Below are positions 8,948 to 19,478 of a DNA stretch of 64,000 nucleotides, in pieces; the stretch's first letter is position 1, and the number at the start of each line of letters is the position of its first letter. The DNA is from Deltaproteobacteria bacterium. GTDB taxonomy: Bacteria > Myxococcota_A > Polyangia > Polyangiales > Sandaracinaceae. The stretch covers positions 1 to 64,000 of the forward strand of contig JAFLCL010000002.1 in NCBI GenBank assembly GCA_017303575.1. The letters run 5' to 3'. Under the pieces are notes generated by a model. It did no database searches and was not told where the DNA came from. It saw nothing but the letters and a program-made list of their open reading frames with translations. The position numbers and the translations under genes were made by a program.

Positions 8948-10999
8948 ATGGAGCCCTCTTCGACGATCGCCGCCCCGGCCGCAGCCCTTCGCTACGACCA
9001 CGTCCTTCGCCGCGCGCTCGACGCGCACATCGAGGCGCTCGCGGCGGAGGGCCGACGCGACGACGATGGAATGCTTCCGTCGCTCGAGCCGCTCGCGCGC
9101 ATCGTCCGCGCGCTGCGGGCTGCACCTGCACGACGACGGGAGCACGTCGCCTCCATGTTCCTCGCGTCCATCGCCGAGGACCCCGTCCGCGCCGAGGCGA
9201 TCCGTCGCTACGTCGCGCGCATCGCCGCGTCGGCGTACGTGAGCGGCGCGCTCGCGGAGCTCGGTGTGCTCGCAGATCACGGGATCTTCGAGGAGCTGCG
9301 GGCGAGGCTCGTCGCGCGCATCCTGCCCTCCGAGCATCCACCCCACGACCTGCGCGAGATCTTCGCCGAGCTCTTCGAGCCGGCCGACGCGAAGTGGGTC
9401 ACCGAGATCGATCCGGCATTGCTGCTCGACCTCGTGAAGGCGCTCGCTCCTCTGGACCCTCGACGTCCCCTCCTCTTCGGGACGTTGCGTGCGCTCGAGC
9501 TCGTGGGTCACCGCATCGCGGCCGCGGGTGAAGAGCCCGAGCTCGGCCGGTTCGATCCGGAGGCCCGCGATCACGAGTCACCGTTCCTCGCGCTCGCCTC
9601 GGAGATCTCGCTCTCGTCGCGCACGATCCGCGAGGCGTTCGTGAACGATGCCGACGCACCGAGCCCAGACGTCTCGCACGCGTTCGTGATGCTGTCGCAG
9701 TGTCGCGACGCGATCGGGCGCCTCCGACGTCGCGCGCCGCGCACTGGCGTGACGTTGAGCATGACCTACCAGCTCGAGCGCTTGGACGACCTGTTCGATC
9801 GCGCCTCGGCGTTGCTCTCCTGCCTCGTCGAGAACGAAGGCGTGTGGACCGCGCGCGCAGAGCTCGTTCGGCGGTTGGTCGTCGCGCAGGCCGAGCGAGA
9901 GCGCATCGCGCCGCTCCTTCTCCGCGGCTCGAGGCTGGTGAGCACCGAGATCGCCTCGCGCTCCGCGCGCACGGGCGAGCACTACATCGCGCGCACCCGC
10001 GGCGAGTGGGCCAGGATGTGGATCGCTGCGGGCGGTGCGGGTCTGGTCGTCGCGTGCATGGCGGCGACCAAGGTGTCGATCGCAGCGCTCCACGCGCCGC
10101 CGCTGCTCGAGGCGCTCGGCTACTCGCTGAACTACGCAGGTGGTTTCGTGATCGTCGGCGCGTTGGGGATGACCATCGCGACGAAACAACCCGCGATGAC
10201 CGCGGCCGCGCTCGCGAGCTCGATCGATGCCACCAAGCCGCGCGAGGCGCGTCGTCTGATCGAGACGATCCAGGCTCTGTCCCGCAGTCAGCTCGCGGCC
10301 ATCCTCGGCAATTGTCTCGTGGCCGCGCCCGCCGCCTTCGGGCTCGCGTGGCTCTTCCACGCGGGCGACGTGGCGCTCGTGACCGAGGAGAAAGCACGCC
10401 ATCTCGTGGCCGAGCTCGATCCGCTCGCGAGCCTGGCCATTCCTCACGCGGTGCTTACGGGGATCTACCTCTCGCTCTCCGGCCTCGTCGCCGGATACGT
10501 CGGTACATCGCTCAGCGCGCGCCATGCGGCGATACGCATCGCGCGCAGCAGCGCGCTCGAGCGGCTTCTCGGGGCCGAGCGCCTCCAGAGGTTCGGACGC
10601 TCCATCGAGCGCTCGGGCGGCACGGTCGCGGGCTCCGTGGTGCTCGGCTTCCTCCTCGGGATGACCGGCACGTTGGGCGCGCTCGTGGGACTGCCGATCG
10701 ACATCCGGCACGTGAGCTTCGCGTCGGCCAACCTCGGCCTCGCGATGGCCACGCTCGGACCCGACGGCATCGACCTCGCGCGTACGCTCGCGGGCATCGG
10801 GCTGATCGGTGCGTGCAACCTCGCCGTCAGCTTCGGGATCTCGCTCGGCTTCGCCCTCTCGGCGCGTCGCTGCTCGCTGCGAGACGTGCCCACGCTGACG
10901 CGCGGTCTCGTGCGCGCGCTCGCCCTCGAGCTTCCCGCATGGCTCGTGCCCGTCGGGTCGAGCGCGCTGCCGAGCGCGGAGACGAGCAGCGAGCACTGA
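8948..10999 (+). CDS. Gcr-family membrane protein (annotated elsewhere as 'site-specific recombinase')
   Basis: 683 aa matching the family called site-specific recombinase (PF10136, Gcr type). The N-terminal ~350 residues are soluble and helical. The C-terminal half has about six membrane segments (near 360-385, 395-415, 450-470, 500-520, 575-600, 625-650). The family hallmark GMTIATKQPAMTAAALA and the C-terminal NLGLAMATLG...GACNLAVSFGISLGFAL are present. With so many membrane helices and no recombinase catalytic motif, the family name is doubtful; a membrane role is more likely. It begins at the ATG at 8948 because earlier codons are antisense to other genes. Confidence 0.75.
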   Translation: MEPSSTIAAPAAALRYDHVLRRALDAHIEALAAEGRRDDDGMLPSLEPLARIVRALRAAPARRREHVASMFLASIAEDPVRAEAIRRYVARIAASAYVSGALAELGVLADHGIFEELRARLVARILPSEHPPHDLREIFAELFEPADAKWVTEIDPALLLDLVKALAPLDPRRPLLFGTLRALELVGHRIAAAGEEPELGRFDPEARDHESPFLALASEISLSSRTIREAFVNDADAPSPDVSHAFVMLSQCRDAIGRLRRRAPRTGVTLSMTYQLERLDDLFDRASALLSCLVENEGVWTARAELVRRLVVAQAERERIAPLLLRGSRLVSTEIASRSARTGEHYIARTRGEWARMWIAAGGAGLVVACMAATKVSIAALHAPPLLEALGYSLNYAGGFVIVGALGMTIATKQPAMTAAALASSIDATKPREARRLIETIQALSRSQLAAILGNCLVAAPAAFGLAWLFHAGDVALVTEEKARHLVAELDPLASLAIPHAVLTGIYLSLSGLVAGYVGTSLSARHAAIRIARSSALERLLGAERLQRFGRSIERSGGTVAGSVVLGFLLGMTGTLGALVGLPIDIRHVSFASANLGLAMATLGPDGIDLARTLAGIGLIGACNLAVSFGISLGFALSARRCSLRDVPTLTRGLVRALALELPAWLVPVGSSALPSAETSSEH

Positions 11000-11093
11000 A
11001 CGACGCGTCGCGTCGCGTCACGCGCGTGGAAGCTGCGGAACGGCGTCGCAGTCGAGCGGCCGTGACGTGTGAGGCGTGTCGTCATCGACGAGC

Positions 11094-11768
11094 TCAGCGT
11101 CCACGCGCGGCGTGGGAACGCGCTCGCGCGAGATCGTCGAGCATCCTCGAGCGGGCGTCGGCGAGCGCCCGCGGCGTGCGGGCTCGGAGCAGCGCGCTCG
11201 GGTGCAACGTCGCGATCACCACGGGCGCGATCGTCGTCGAGAACGTCGCGCCCGAGGCCTGCGTCACGCGCACGTCCTTGCCGAGGATCGCGCGGGTCGC
11301 GATCGCGCCCAGGCACACCAAGACCGGCGGCTTGGTGCGCGCGAGCTCCTCTTCGAGCCACGGTCGACACGCAGCGACCATGGCGCCGTGGGGTCGACGA
11401 TGAACGCGGCGTCGACCGTGGCTCTCGACGTACACGTGCTTGACGACGTTGGTGAGGAACACGTCCTCGACATCGATGTCCGCTGCGATCAAGAGCTCTC
11501 GCAGCACGCGACCCGAGGGCCCGACGAAGGGGAGGCCTTCACGGTCTTCCTGTTCTCCTGGCTGCTCACCCAAGAGCACCATCGAGGGCTGCGGTCGGCC
11601 CGCGCCGAACACAGCCTGGGTTGCCTTGCGATGGAGGGGACACCCACGACACTGCTGCACTGCGCTTGCGAGCACGGGCAGCGCCGCCCCGCGCGGAACG
11701 AAGCTCTCGGCCCCCGGCGTGTCCTCGTGGATCACCACGAAGCCATCCGCTCGAAAGACGCATGCCAC
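11094..11768 (-). CDS. udgX: UdgX-type uracil-DNA glycosylase (covalent-adduct family)
   Basis: 224 aa. Iron-sulfur cysteines C40, C43, C134 and C152. Motif A reads GEQPGEQED (67-75), as in UdgX, not the GEAPG of family-4 enzymes. A basic loop RRRVHRRP (119-126) fits the UdgX-specific KRRIH insertion; H123 corresponds to the histidine that forms a covalent bond with the abasic site after uracil removal. Motif B is HPSALLR. Family knowledge: UdgX excises uracil and stays covalently bound, later removed by RecA-dependent repair. No partner gene is adjacent. It is convergent with the Gcr-family gene. Confidence 0.88.
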   Translation of the reverse strand: MACVFRADGFVVIHEDTPGAESFVPRGAALPVLASAVQQCRGCPLHRKATQAVFGAGRPQPSMVLLGEQPGEQEDREGLPFVGPSGRVLRELLIAADIDVEDVFLTNVVKHVYVESHGRRRVHRRPHGAMVAACRPWLEEELARTKPPVLVCLGAIATRAILGKDVRVTQASGATFSTTIAPVVIATLHPSALLRARTPRALADARSRMLDDLARARSHAARGR

Positions 11769-11805
11769 GGACGCGCCCGCATCGAGCGCGAGTGGGGCGG
11801 GAGAG

Positions 11806-13695
<1,890 letters not shown>

Positions 13696-13750
13696 GCGGG
13701 GGGACTGTGCACAGGTCGGTCCGGGGGTGAGCGCAGGTGCCACGGGGCGA

Positions 13751-13764
13751 ATTTCGGTCGAAAT
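13751..13764. promoter_or_regulatory. Inverted repeat upstream of the two-receiver activator gene
   Basis: ATTTCG-GT-CGAAAT, an AT-richer palindrome in GC-rich surroundings, 56-69 bases before the activator start codon. A possible operator; no known regulator is assigned. Confidence 0.3.
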
Positions 13765-13852
13765 CGGTGTGATCTCGGGATGTCGCTGCCAGCGGACGTG
13801 GTGCTACGTGCCACGGGTCGCCGCGCGTCCGTGGCATGTTGCCACAGCGCGC

Positions 13853-14347
13853 TCACAGGCCGTAACGGGCGTGGACCACCAGCCGGTCGCGCTGGAAGGC
13901 CGCGGCGGCGAACGACGGAGGTCCGAACGGCTCGCGGGCGTCGTTCGAGAAGGCGTATCCCTCCTGCGGCAGTCCGAGCGCGTCGCGATCGAGCTCCCGG
14001 TCGGAGTCCTCGTCGTGCATACCCGCGAACGCGAAGCGTGGGGTGGTCACGTTCTCGAACACGCACTCCGCGCGACCGGCGCGGATCGGCGCGGTGCAGT
14101 CCGCAGCGGCGTGACCTTCCCGCAGCCACACCCGCGGGTTGGTGTAGAGGCCGCCGAGCACCTGTCCGCGTCCGCTGCGGAGATTCTCGATCACGACCAC
14201 CACGCGTCGACCCGTTTGCGCGGTCACGGGCACCGCGGACACGTCCTGCGCGACAGCCGTCGTGATCGCCGCCGGACCGCTCGCGAGCGGCAGAGCGAGG
14301 GCGACGACGAGCGCGAAGAGTGCGGACCAGGTGAGCGAGCGGGCCAT
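13853..14347 (-). CDS. DUF2141 secreted protein
   Basis: 164 aa. A cleavable signal peptide (1-33, ending TTAVAQ) precedes a beta-rich DUF2141 domain: VVVVIENLRSGRGQVLGGLY, CVFENVTTPRFAFAGMHDEDSDRELDRD, LPQEGYAFSNDA, PPSFAAAAF. The family is periplasmic or extracellular and of unknown function. The acidic DEDSDxExDRD stretch resembles a metal site. AGGAGG is placed correctly before the ATG, and a good sigma-54 promoter lies 24-39 bases upstream. Confidence 0.85.
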   Translation of the reverse strand: MARSLTWSALFALVVALALPLASGPAAITTAVAQDVSAVPVTAQTGRRVVVVIENLRSGRGQVLGGLYTNPRVWLREGHAAADCTAPIRAGRAECVFENVTTPRFAFAGMHDEDSDRELDRDALGLPQEGYAFSNDAREPFGPPSFAAAAFQRDRLVVHARYGL

Positions 14348-14370
14348 GACGAACCTCCTGCACGATGCTG

Positions 14371-14386
14371 AGCGAACGACGTGCCA
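14371..14386 (-). promoter_or_regulatory. Predicted sigma-54 promoter
   Basis: Minus strand TGGCACG-N4-TCGCT, GG-N10-GC, the same halves as the site at 4682. The predicted start is near 14360, leaving a 13-base leader that contains the AGGAGG of the DUF2141 gene. Confidence 0.65.
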
Positions 14387-14560
14387 GGGAAGGACGGCGC
14401 AATCGGGCCCGTTGGCGTGTGCCCGGCCGCCTCACGCGGGGCGAAGCAGGCGGACACTGCCCCGACGGTTCACCGATCGACGTCGCGAAGGCGGAATGGC
14501 CCTCTCGCTTGCCATGGCGACATCCGACACCCTGTTCCGCGTCCGACCTCCTCCGCTGCG

Positions 14561-16060
14561 ATGACCGAGCCCAACGCCCCCGACATCTCTCCCTCCTACC
14601 GCCCGAAGATCGCGGCCCTCGTGGTGATCGCGCTCATGGTCGCGATGATGACGGGCACCGCGCGCTACTTCGATGGCGCGCGCGCCGCCGCCGCGGGCGA
14701 GGTCCAGGCGTCGTACGACACATCGATCACCCTCCAGCTGCTGCTCACCGCGATGGTGGACAGCGAGACGGGCGAGCGCGGCTACTTGATCACGCGGGAC
14801 CCGAGCTACCTCGAGCCCTACGACCAGTCACACGAGGCCCTCGAGCTGACGCTGGGGACCCTCCGCGATCGCTTCGAGGCCGAGGATCTGTCCGCGCTCG
14901 ACCGCGACGTGGCCCACGCCATCCAGCTGCTCGATGACGCGATCGAGCATGCGAACGCCGATCGTTTCGGCGAGGCCCGCGCGCTGATGGCAGGGAACAA
15001 AGTGGCGATGGATCGCGTGCGCGAAGACGTGGCCGCCCTCGAGGTGATCGAGCGTCTGCGCCGCCGCACTGCAGAGCAGGTGCGCCTCGAGTCCGCCGAG
15101 CGCGCGCTGTTGGTCAACGTGATCGGGTCGGTCGTGATCGTGGCGTTCATCCTCTTGCTCGCCGCGGGCATTCGGAACGACATCGTCCTCATCGCCGCGC
15201 AGAACGAGCGCCTCACTGCGCAGGGCACGGAGCTGAGTCAGCGCAAGGAACGCCTCGAGGCGCTGACGCGCGCGCTCGCGGGCCAGAACGAGCAGCTCGC
15301 CGAGACCAACACGGCGCTCGCGGGCGCGAACCGCGAGCGGGCGCTCGCGATGACCGCGCTCGAGCGTCGCAACCGCGACCTCGATCAGTTCGCGTACGTC
15401 ACGTCGCACGATCTCAAGGCACCACTGCGCGCGATCAGCAACCTCGCAGGATGGATCGAGGAGGATCTGGGCGCCGACGCGCCCAAGTCCGTGATGGAGC
15501 ACGTCCAGCTCCTCAAGCAGCGCACCGAGCGCATGAACACGCTCATCGAGGGAATCCTCGTCTACTCGCGCGCGGGCCGGAGCGCGACGACCGACAGCGT
15601 CTCGCTGTCGCGCATCGTCGACGAGGTCCGCGGCCTCCTCGGCGTCGCGCCCGAGCGGGTCGTCCACCGAGGCGAGGATCTCTTGCTCCGTACCGACCGG
15701 ACGCAGATCACGCAGGTGCTCCAGAACCTCGTGAGCAACGCGCTCAAGCACGCGGGCGAGACACCAGAGCCGGTCGAGGTGTCGTGGCGGCCCTCCGATC
15801 CAGGCTTCGTGGAGGTGCGTGTGCGTGATCACGGGCCGGGCATCGAGCCCCGATTCCACGACAAGATCTTCGAGATCTTCCAGACGCTGAACCCTCGCGA
15901 CAAGGTGGAGAGCACGGGCATCGGGCTCGCCATCGTGAAGAAGATCGTGTTGGGACAAGGCGGGAACGTCCGCGTAGAGTCCGAGCCCGGTCAGGGAGCG
16001 ACCTTCGTCTTCACCTGGCCTGCGCTCTCGGTGCCGGCGCCCCACTCTCCAGACAACTAG
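14561..16060 (+). CDS. CHASE3-domain sensor histidine kinase
   Basis: 499 aa. Membrane helices at about 17-34 and 185-203 flank a periplasmic CHASE3 sensor (VDSETGERGYLITRDPSYLEPYD around 66-88). A coiled coil (210-275) leads to a HisKA domain with phospho-acceptor H283 (SHDLKAPLR) and a HATPase with N-box NLVSNALKHAG, DHGPGIEPR and GIGLAIVKKI. The layout is that of phytochrome-like kinases that pair with small single-domain regulators; the next gene is exactly that. The stop codon lies inside a 13-bp tandem repeat. Confidence 0.92.
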   Translation: MTEPNAPDISPSYRPKIAALVVIALMVAMMTGTARYFDGARAAAAGEVQASYDTSITLQLLLTAMVDSETGERGYLITRDPSYLEPYDQSHEALELTLGTLRDRFEAEDLSALDRDVAHAIQLLDDAIEHANADRFGEARALMAGNKVAMDRVREDVAALEVIERLRRRTAEQVRLESAERALLVNVIGSVVIVAFILLLAAGIRNDIVLIAAQNERLTAQGTELSQRKERLEALTRALAGQNEQLAETNTALAGANRERALAMTALERRNRDLDQFAYVTSHDLKAPLRAISNLAGWIEEDLGADAPKSVMEHVQLLKQRTERMNTLIEGILVYSRAGRSATTDSVSLSRIVDEVRGLLGVAPERVVHRGEDLLLRTDRTQITQVLQNLVSNALKHAGETPEPVEVSWRPSDPGFVEVRVRDHGPGIEPRFHDKIFEIFQTLNPRDKVESTGIGLAIVKKIVLGQGGNVRVESEPGQGATFVFTWPALSVPAPHSPDN

Positions 16061-16089
16061 GCCAGACAACTAGGCCAGACAACTAGGCC
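16051..16089 (+). repeat. Three 13-bp tandem repeats spanning the kinase stop codon
   Basis: Unit agacaactaggcc, three exact copies at 16051, 16064 and 16077, then a degenerate fourth (agacactcggcc). Copy 1 supplies the TAG stop of the sensor kinase. The other copies lie between it and the response regulator gene. Probably a replication-slippage array. Confidence 0.9.
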
Positions 16090-16128
16090 AGACACTCGGC
16101 CCGACAGAGGGCCCGAAGGAGCGACATC

Positions 16129-16548
16129 GTGACGACCGACCGCCTCACGCACATCCTCGTGGTCGAGGATGACGTCGTCGACGTGAAGAACATCCAGCGC
16201 GCGTTCGAGCGCGGTCGCATCGCGAACCAGCTGTTCTTTGCGGGCGACGGCATCGAGGGCCTCGCGATGCTCCGCGGCGACACGATGCCGAAGGAGCGCC
16301 GCCTCGTGCTCCTCGACATCAACATGCCCCGCATGAACGGGCTCGAGATGCTCGCCGAGATGCGAAAGGATCCGCTGCTGAAGGCGACGCCCGTCGTCGT
16401 GCTCACGACGTCCAACGACGACCGTGATCGCGTGGAGGCCTACGACCTCGGGGTCGCGGGCTACCTGCTCAAGCCCGTGTCCTTCAATGGCTTCGTCGAT
16501 CTGATGAGCGCGATGAACCGCTACTGGGCGCTCGTCGAGATGCCCTGA
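16129..16548 (+). CDS. Single-domain response regulator (Rcp1-like)
   Basis: 139 aa receiver with no output domain. VEDDVVDVKN, phospho-acceptor D63 in LLDINMPRMNG, T/S switch in VVLTTSNDD, and GYLLKPVSF. This resembles the Rcp1 type that accepts phosphate from phytochrome-like kinases. It starts with GTG after AAGGAG and follows the CHASE3 kinase by 68 bases, so they are very likely a cognate pair. Its last 28 bases overlap the 3' end of the opposing hybrid kinase gene. Confidence 0.92.
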   Translation: MTTDRLTHILVVEDDVVDVKNIQRAFERGRIANQLFFAGDGIEGLAMLRGDTMPKERRLVLLDINMPRMNGLEMLAEMRKDPLLKATPVVVLTTSNDDRDRVEAYDLGVAGYLLKPVSFNGFVDLMSAMNRYWALVEMP

Positions 16549-17993
16549 GCGGTGCTCGCCTCGGTCGGTAGCTCGAGGAAGAAGCAGCTGCCCTTGCCCA
16601 CGGTGCTCTCGACGCCTGCGCGTCCACCGTGGGCTTCTGCGATGCCGCGCACGATGTAGAGACCGAGGCCGAGCGCGCCTGACTTCGAGCTCGAGGTGTC
16701 CTGATAGAGGCGCTCGAACAGACGCTGCTGCACTTCGGGCGCGATGCCGGGGCCCGTGTCTTCGACCTCGACACGCACGACCGAGCCACGCGTTCGTGCA
16801 CGCAACACGATGCCGCCGGTGCTGGTGTGACGGAGGGCGTTGGACACGAGGTTGGTGAGCGCTTGCCCGATGCGCTGCGCATCGATGGGCAGCCTCAGAC
16901 CCGAAGGCTCCACACGCAGCGTCAGTCCCTTGGACTCTGCGATCGGGAGGTGGACGTCCTTGACCTCGTTGAGCGTCGGGTCGAGCTCGGTGGGTCGCGG
17001 CTGCACGCGCAGCGCACGATCGTGGATGCGGCTCACGTCGAGGAGGTCGCCGAGCAGGCGCGCCATCGAGCCGACCGAGCGGCGCATGCGCTCGGTGGTC
17101 GACACGAGATCGCTCGGGTTGCGCCCGTTCGAGAGGCCGAGCTTCAGCGTGTCGATGCCGAGCGAGAGGCTCTGGAGCGGCGTGCGGAGATCGTGCGAGA
17201 CGACGGCGACGATGTCCTGTCGATCGCGCGCGGCGGCCTGCGCCTCGCGCATGAGCGCGACGGTCCTCACGTTGCCCACCGCGATCCGTGCGAGCTCGGT
17301 GGCGAGCAGACGCTCGTCGGGTTGGAGGCTGCGTCCGAGCTGCAGCTCGACGTGAGCGCCCATCTGTTCGGCGCGCACGCTCTCCGACACCGAGAGCGGC
17401 TCGGCGGACGAGAGCGTGTGGTGGATCGACTCGATCCCGGTGACGACCGCGTCGACTCGCGCGTCGGTCTCGAACATCGTGCGCGCCGCGGCGAGCGTTC
17501 GCTCGGCCGTGTGCTCGATCGTGCTCACCGACGCGATGCCGACACTCGCCTCCACGAGCTGCTCGAGCTGTCGTGAGCGTCGCTCGGACGCGCGCTGCAT
17601 CGTCGCGGCGGTGCGTTCCGCGATGGTCACACGTGAGCCGCTGAGGAGCGCCTGCTCGAGGCGCGTGATGTCGAGCGCCGACTTGGGCACGTACTTCATA
17701 GCGCCCGCGGCGATCGCGTCCGCAACACGCTCCGGATCCGTCGTACCCGTGAGGAGGATGATCGCTGCGTCCACGCCCGCGCGCCGCAGCTCACGAACCG
17801 TCTCTTCACCGGACGCGGCGCCGATGTTCATGTCGAGCAGGATCACGTGCGGAGGCGAGGCAATCGCGGCCGCCAGACCCTCCTCCGCCGTTCCCGAGGT
17901 GCGAATGCGGAGGGGAAGCCGCGTGCGCTTGGCCAGTCGCTCCGCCTGGAGGCGGTCGACCTCGTCGTCGTCGATCACCAGAACGTCGATCAT
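16521..17993 (-). CDS. Receiver-histidine kinase fusion (REC-GAF-like-HisKA-HATPase)
   Basis: 490 aa soluble protein with the receiver at the N-terminus (1-115; D54, K104). A helical and GAF-like region follows (about 140-250), then HisKA with H267 in SHDLRTPLQ and a HATPase (NLVSNALRHT, DTGPGIAPE, GLGLYIVRGIAEAHGG). It has no membrane segment. Such REC-HK proteins take phosphate on the receiver to control kinase activity, so it may act downstream of the neighbouring CHASE3 kinase. The ATG at 17993 begins the receiver; upstream codons do not look like protein. Confidence 0.88.
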   Translation of the reverse strand: MIDVLVIDDDEVDRLQAERLAKRTRLPLRIRTSGTAEEGLAAAIASPPHVILLDMNIGAASGEETVRELRRAGVDAAIILLTGTTDPERVADAIAAGAMKYVPKSALDITRLEQALLSGSRVTIAERTAATMQRASERRSRQLEQLVEASVGIASVSTIEHTAERTLAAARTMFETDARVDAVVTGIESIHHTLSSAEPLSVSESVRAEQMGAHVELQLGRSLQPDERLLATELARIAVGNVRTVALMREAQAAARDRQDIVAVVSHDLRTPLQSLSLGIDTLKLGLSNGRNPSDLVSTTERMRRSVGSMARLLGDLLDVSRIHDRALRVQPRPTELDPTLNEVKDVHLPIAESKGLTLRVEPSGLRLPIDAQRIGQALTNLVSNALRHTSTGGIVLRARTRGSVVRVEVEDTGPGIAPEVQQRLFERLYQDTSSSKSGALGLGLYIVRGIAEAHGGRAGVESTVGKGSCFFLELPTEASTAQGISTSAQ

Positions 17994-18296
17994 GAGCGTT
18001 CGCAGTCTGCGTGAGCGGCCGAGGAACGCCACGACCATTTCGTGCGTCTGGCCACACCGAGCGACCAGCACACGATGTGCCGCGCACGGCACGTGCGCAC
18101 CGAGCGACGCTTCTTTGCCGCAGGCGTGGCCAAGTGCACCAGGTCGGCCGAAACCCTCGCGCCTCGCGCCCAGCCCTCGGGGGCTGCCTGCGCACGCGAT
18201 CCACCGTTCGCGCGTCGTGAACGCCCCCTCGCATCCGCGCCTGGCATGGCCGCTGCTCAATCCACCTCGTCCCTCACACCCACTCGGAGAAAGCCC
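17994..18296. other. 303-base intergenic region
   Basis: A divergent spacer between the receiver-kinase gene and the small acidic lipoprotein gene. It holds an inverted repeat GTGCCG-CGCA-CGGCAC at 18077-18092 and the sigma-54 site at 18242-18257. No convincing gene is present. Confidence 0.6.
18242..18257 (+). promoter_or_regulatory. Predicted sigma-54 promoter
   Basis: TGGCATG-N4-CTGCT, GG-N10-GC. The predicted start is near 18268, 29 bases before the ATG of the small acidic lipoprotein. Confidence 0.5.
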
Positions 18297-18497
18297 ATGT
18301 CCCCCCTTCGCACTCTCTCGACTCTGGCCTTCGCCTCCCTCTTCGTCTCTTCGTCGGCGCTCGTCGTCGGCTGCGAGGAGCGCCGAGAGCCGCAGGGCAT
18401 CGAGCGCATCGGTCACGAGATCGACGACACCGTCGAAGACATCGACGACTCGGTCGAGGACCTCGGCGAAGACATCGACGAGTCGACCGAGCGCTGA
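18297..18497 (+). CDS. Small acidic lipoprotein with 'DID' repeats
   Basis: 66 aa. Signal peptide ending SALVVGC (Cys26). The mature 40 residues repeat a short acidic unit (HEIDDTVEDIDDSVEDLGEDIDEST) and should form an acidic amphipathic helix. No known family. A clear relative is encoded at 22774 with the same ending (EDIDEST), and both genes have sigma-54-like promoters. GGAGAAAG precedes the start. The GlsB gene follows by 60 bases and may be co-transcribed. Confidence 0.75.
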   Translation: MSPLRTLSTLAFASLFVSSSALVVGCEERREPQGIERIGHEIDDTVEDIDDSVEDLGEDIDESTER

Positions 18498-18557
18498 CCG
18501 CAGATCGTCGCGCGCCCTCGCCGTGAACAGGAAACGAAGCACCGAAGGAAGTGACGC

Positions 18558-18827
18558 ATGCTCATCGTGACCATCCTCTCCTGGATCGTGTTCGGCCTCG
18601 TCGTCGGTCTCTGCGCGCGCCTGCTCGTGCCTGGTCGTCAGTCGATGTCGATCACCGCCACGACGGTCCTCGGGGTCGCCGGCTCCGTCGTGGGCGGCCT
18701 CCTCGCGAGCCTGCTCACCGGCCATCCGTTGGGCTCCGCTCATCCGGCGAGCTTCCTCGGGAGCCTCGTGGGCGCGGTGCTCTGTCTGGGCCTCATCGTG
18801 GGCATGGGCCGGCCCGCACGCGCGTGA
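18558..18827 (+). CDS. GlsB/YeaQ/YmgE-family stress membrane protein
   Basis: 89 aa with three hydrophobic helices (about 2-22, 32-52, 62-82) and the family pattern GLVVGLCARLLVPG...TTVLGVAGSVVGGLL. It is often named transglycosylase-associated protein. The function is unknown but members are induced by envelope or acid stress. The ATG follows GAAGGAAG. Neighbours are other small stress-type envelope genes. Confidence 0.88.
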   Translation: MLIVTILSWIVFGLVVGLCARLLVPGRQSMSITATTVLGVAGSVVGGLLASLLTGHPLGSAHPASFLGSLVGAVLCLGLIVGMGRPARA

Positions 18828-18850
18828 GGTAGCCGGGCCGATCCTCACGG

Positions 18851-18881
18851 GCGGGCTGCGCGCGACTCGCGTGCAGCCCGC
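18851..18881 (+). terminator. Hairpin after the GlsB gene
   Basis: A 9-bp perfect stem (GCGGGCTGC / GCAGCCCGC) with a 13-base loop, 24 bases after the GlsB stop. A likely terminator without a T-run. Confidence 0.5.
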
Positions 18882-18918
18882 GACTCTCCTCGCTCACCCT
18901 TCCAAATCGAGAGCACTC

Positions 18919-19317
18919 ATGTACGAGCCCACGGAGTCACTGCGCGGCCTTCGCCTCCTCATCCTCGAAGACGATCCGGATCTTCGCGAGGCGCTCGGCG
19001 AGATGTTCCGTGCTCGAGGTGCGAGCGTGATGTCCGCGCACGATCTCCAGACCGCACGAGAGATCGTCGACGATCACGGCGCGCCCGATCTCCTGCTCGC
19101 CGACTTCGATCTACCCGACGGTCACGGTGCCGAGTTCGCCGAGGACCTGCGCTCTCTCGCGCCGGGGTTGCGCGCCATCGCACTCACGGGTCATCGCGAG
19201 CCCGAGTCGATGGATCGCTCTCACGCAGCAGGATTCGCCGCGCACCTCGTGAAGCCGCTCGAGCCCTCGACGCTCGTCGCGATGGTGCACGCGGTGACGG
19301 CAGACGTTCGTCGTTGA
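18919..19317 (+). CDS. Single-domain response regulator
   Basis: 132 aa receiver only: LILEDDPDLREAL, phospho-acceptor D62 in LLADFDLPDGHG, ALTGH, and HLVKPLEP. No DNA-binding or enzymatic output. It may act by protein contact or as a phosphate sink for one of the orphan kinases nearby. The start at ATG 18919 has a weak ribosome site (GAGAGCACTC). A hairpin follows the stop. Confidence 0.88.
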   Translation: MYEPTESLRGLRLLILEDDPDLREALGEMFRARGASVMSAHDLQTAREIVDDHGAPDLLLADFDLPDGHGAEFAEDLRSLAPGLRAIALTGHREPESMDRSHAAGFAAHLVKPLEPSTLVAMVHAVTADVRR

Positions 19318-19322
19318 GCGAT

Positions 19323-19361
19323 CGTGCGTGATCGCCACGCGTGCACGCCGCGTGACGCACG
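19323..19361 (+). terminator. Hairpin after the response regulator gene
   Basis: Outer stem CGTGCGT/ACGCACG with inner stem CACGCG/CGCGTG, starting six bases after the stop codon. Confidence 0.45.
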
Positions 19362-19478
19362 GACGCCACGAACCACGCTTCGAGAGGGCGAAGCGAGCGC
19401 GCAACGGCCCGGCACGGAGGTTGAAAACGACGAGGCGAACAACACGACGCGGGCACGACCCGCTCAAGGAGAATCGTC

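Noticed and set aside
8948-10999. Function as a site-specific recombinase
   Set aside because: The family label is kept for reference, but about six membrane helices and no recombinase active site argue against that activity.
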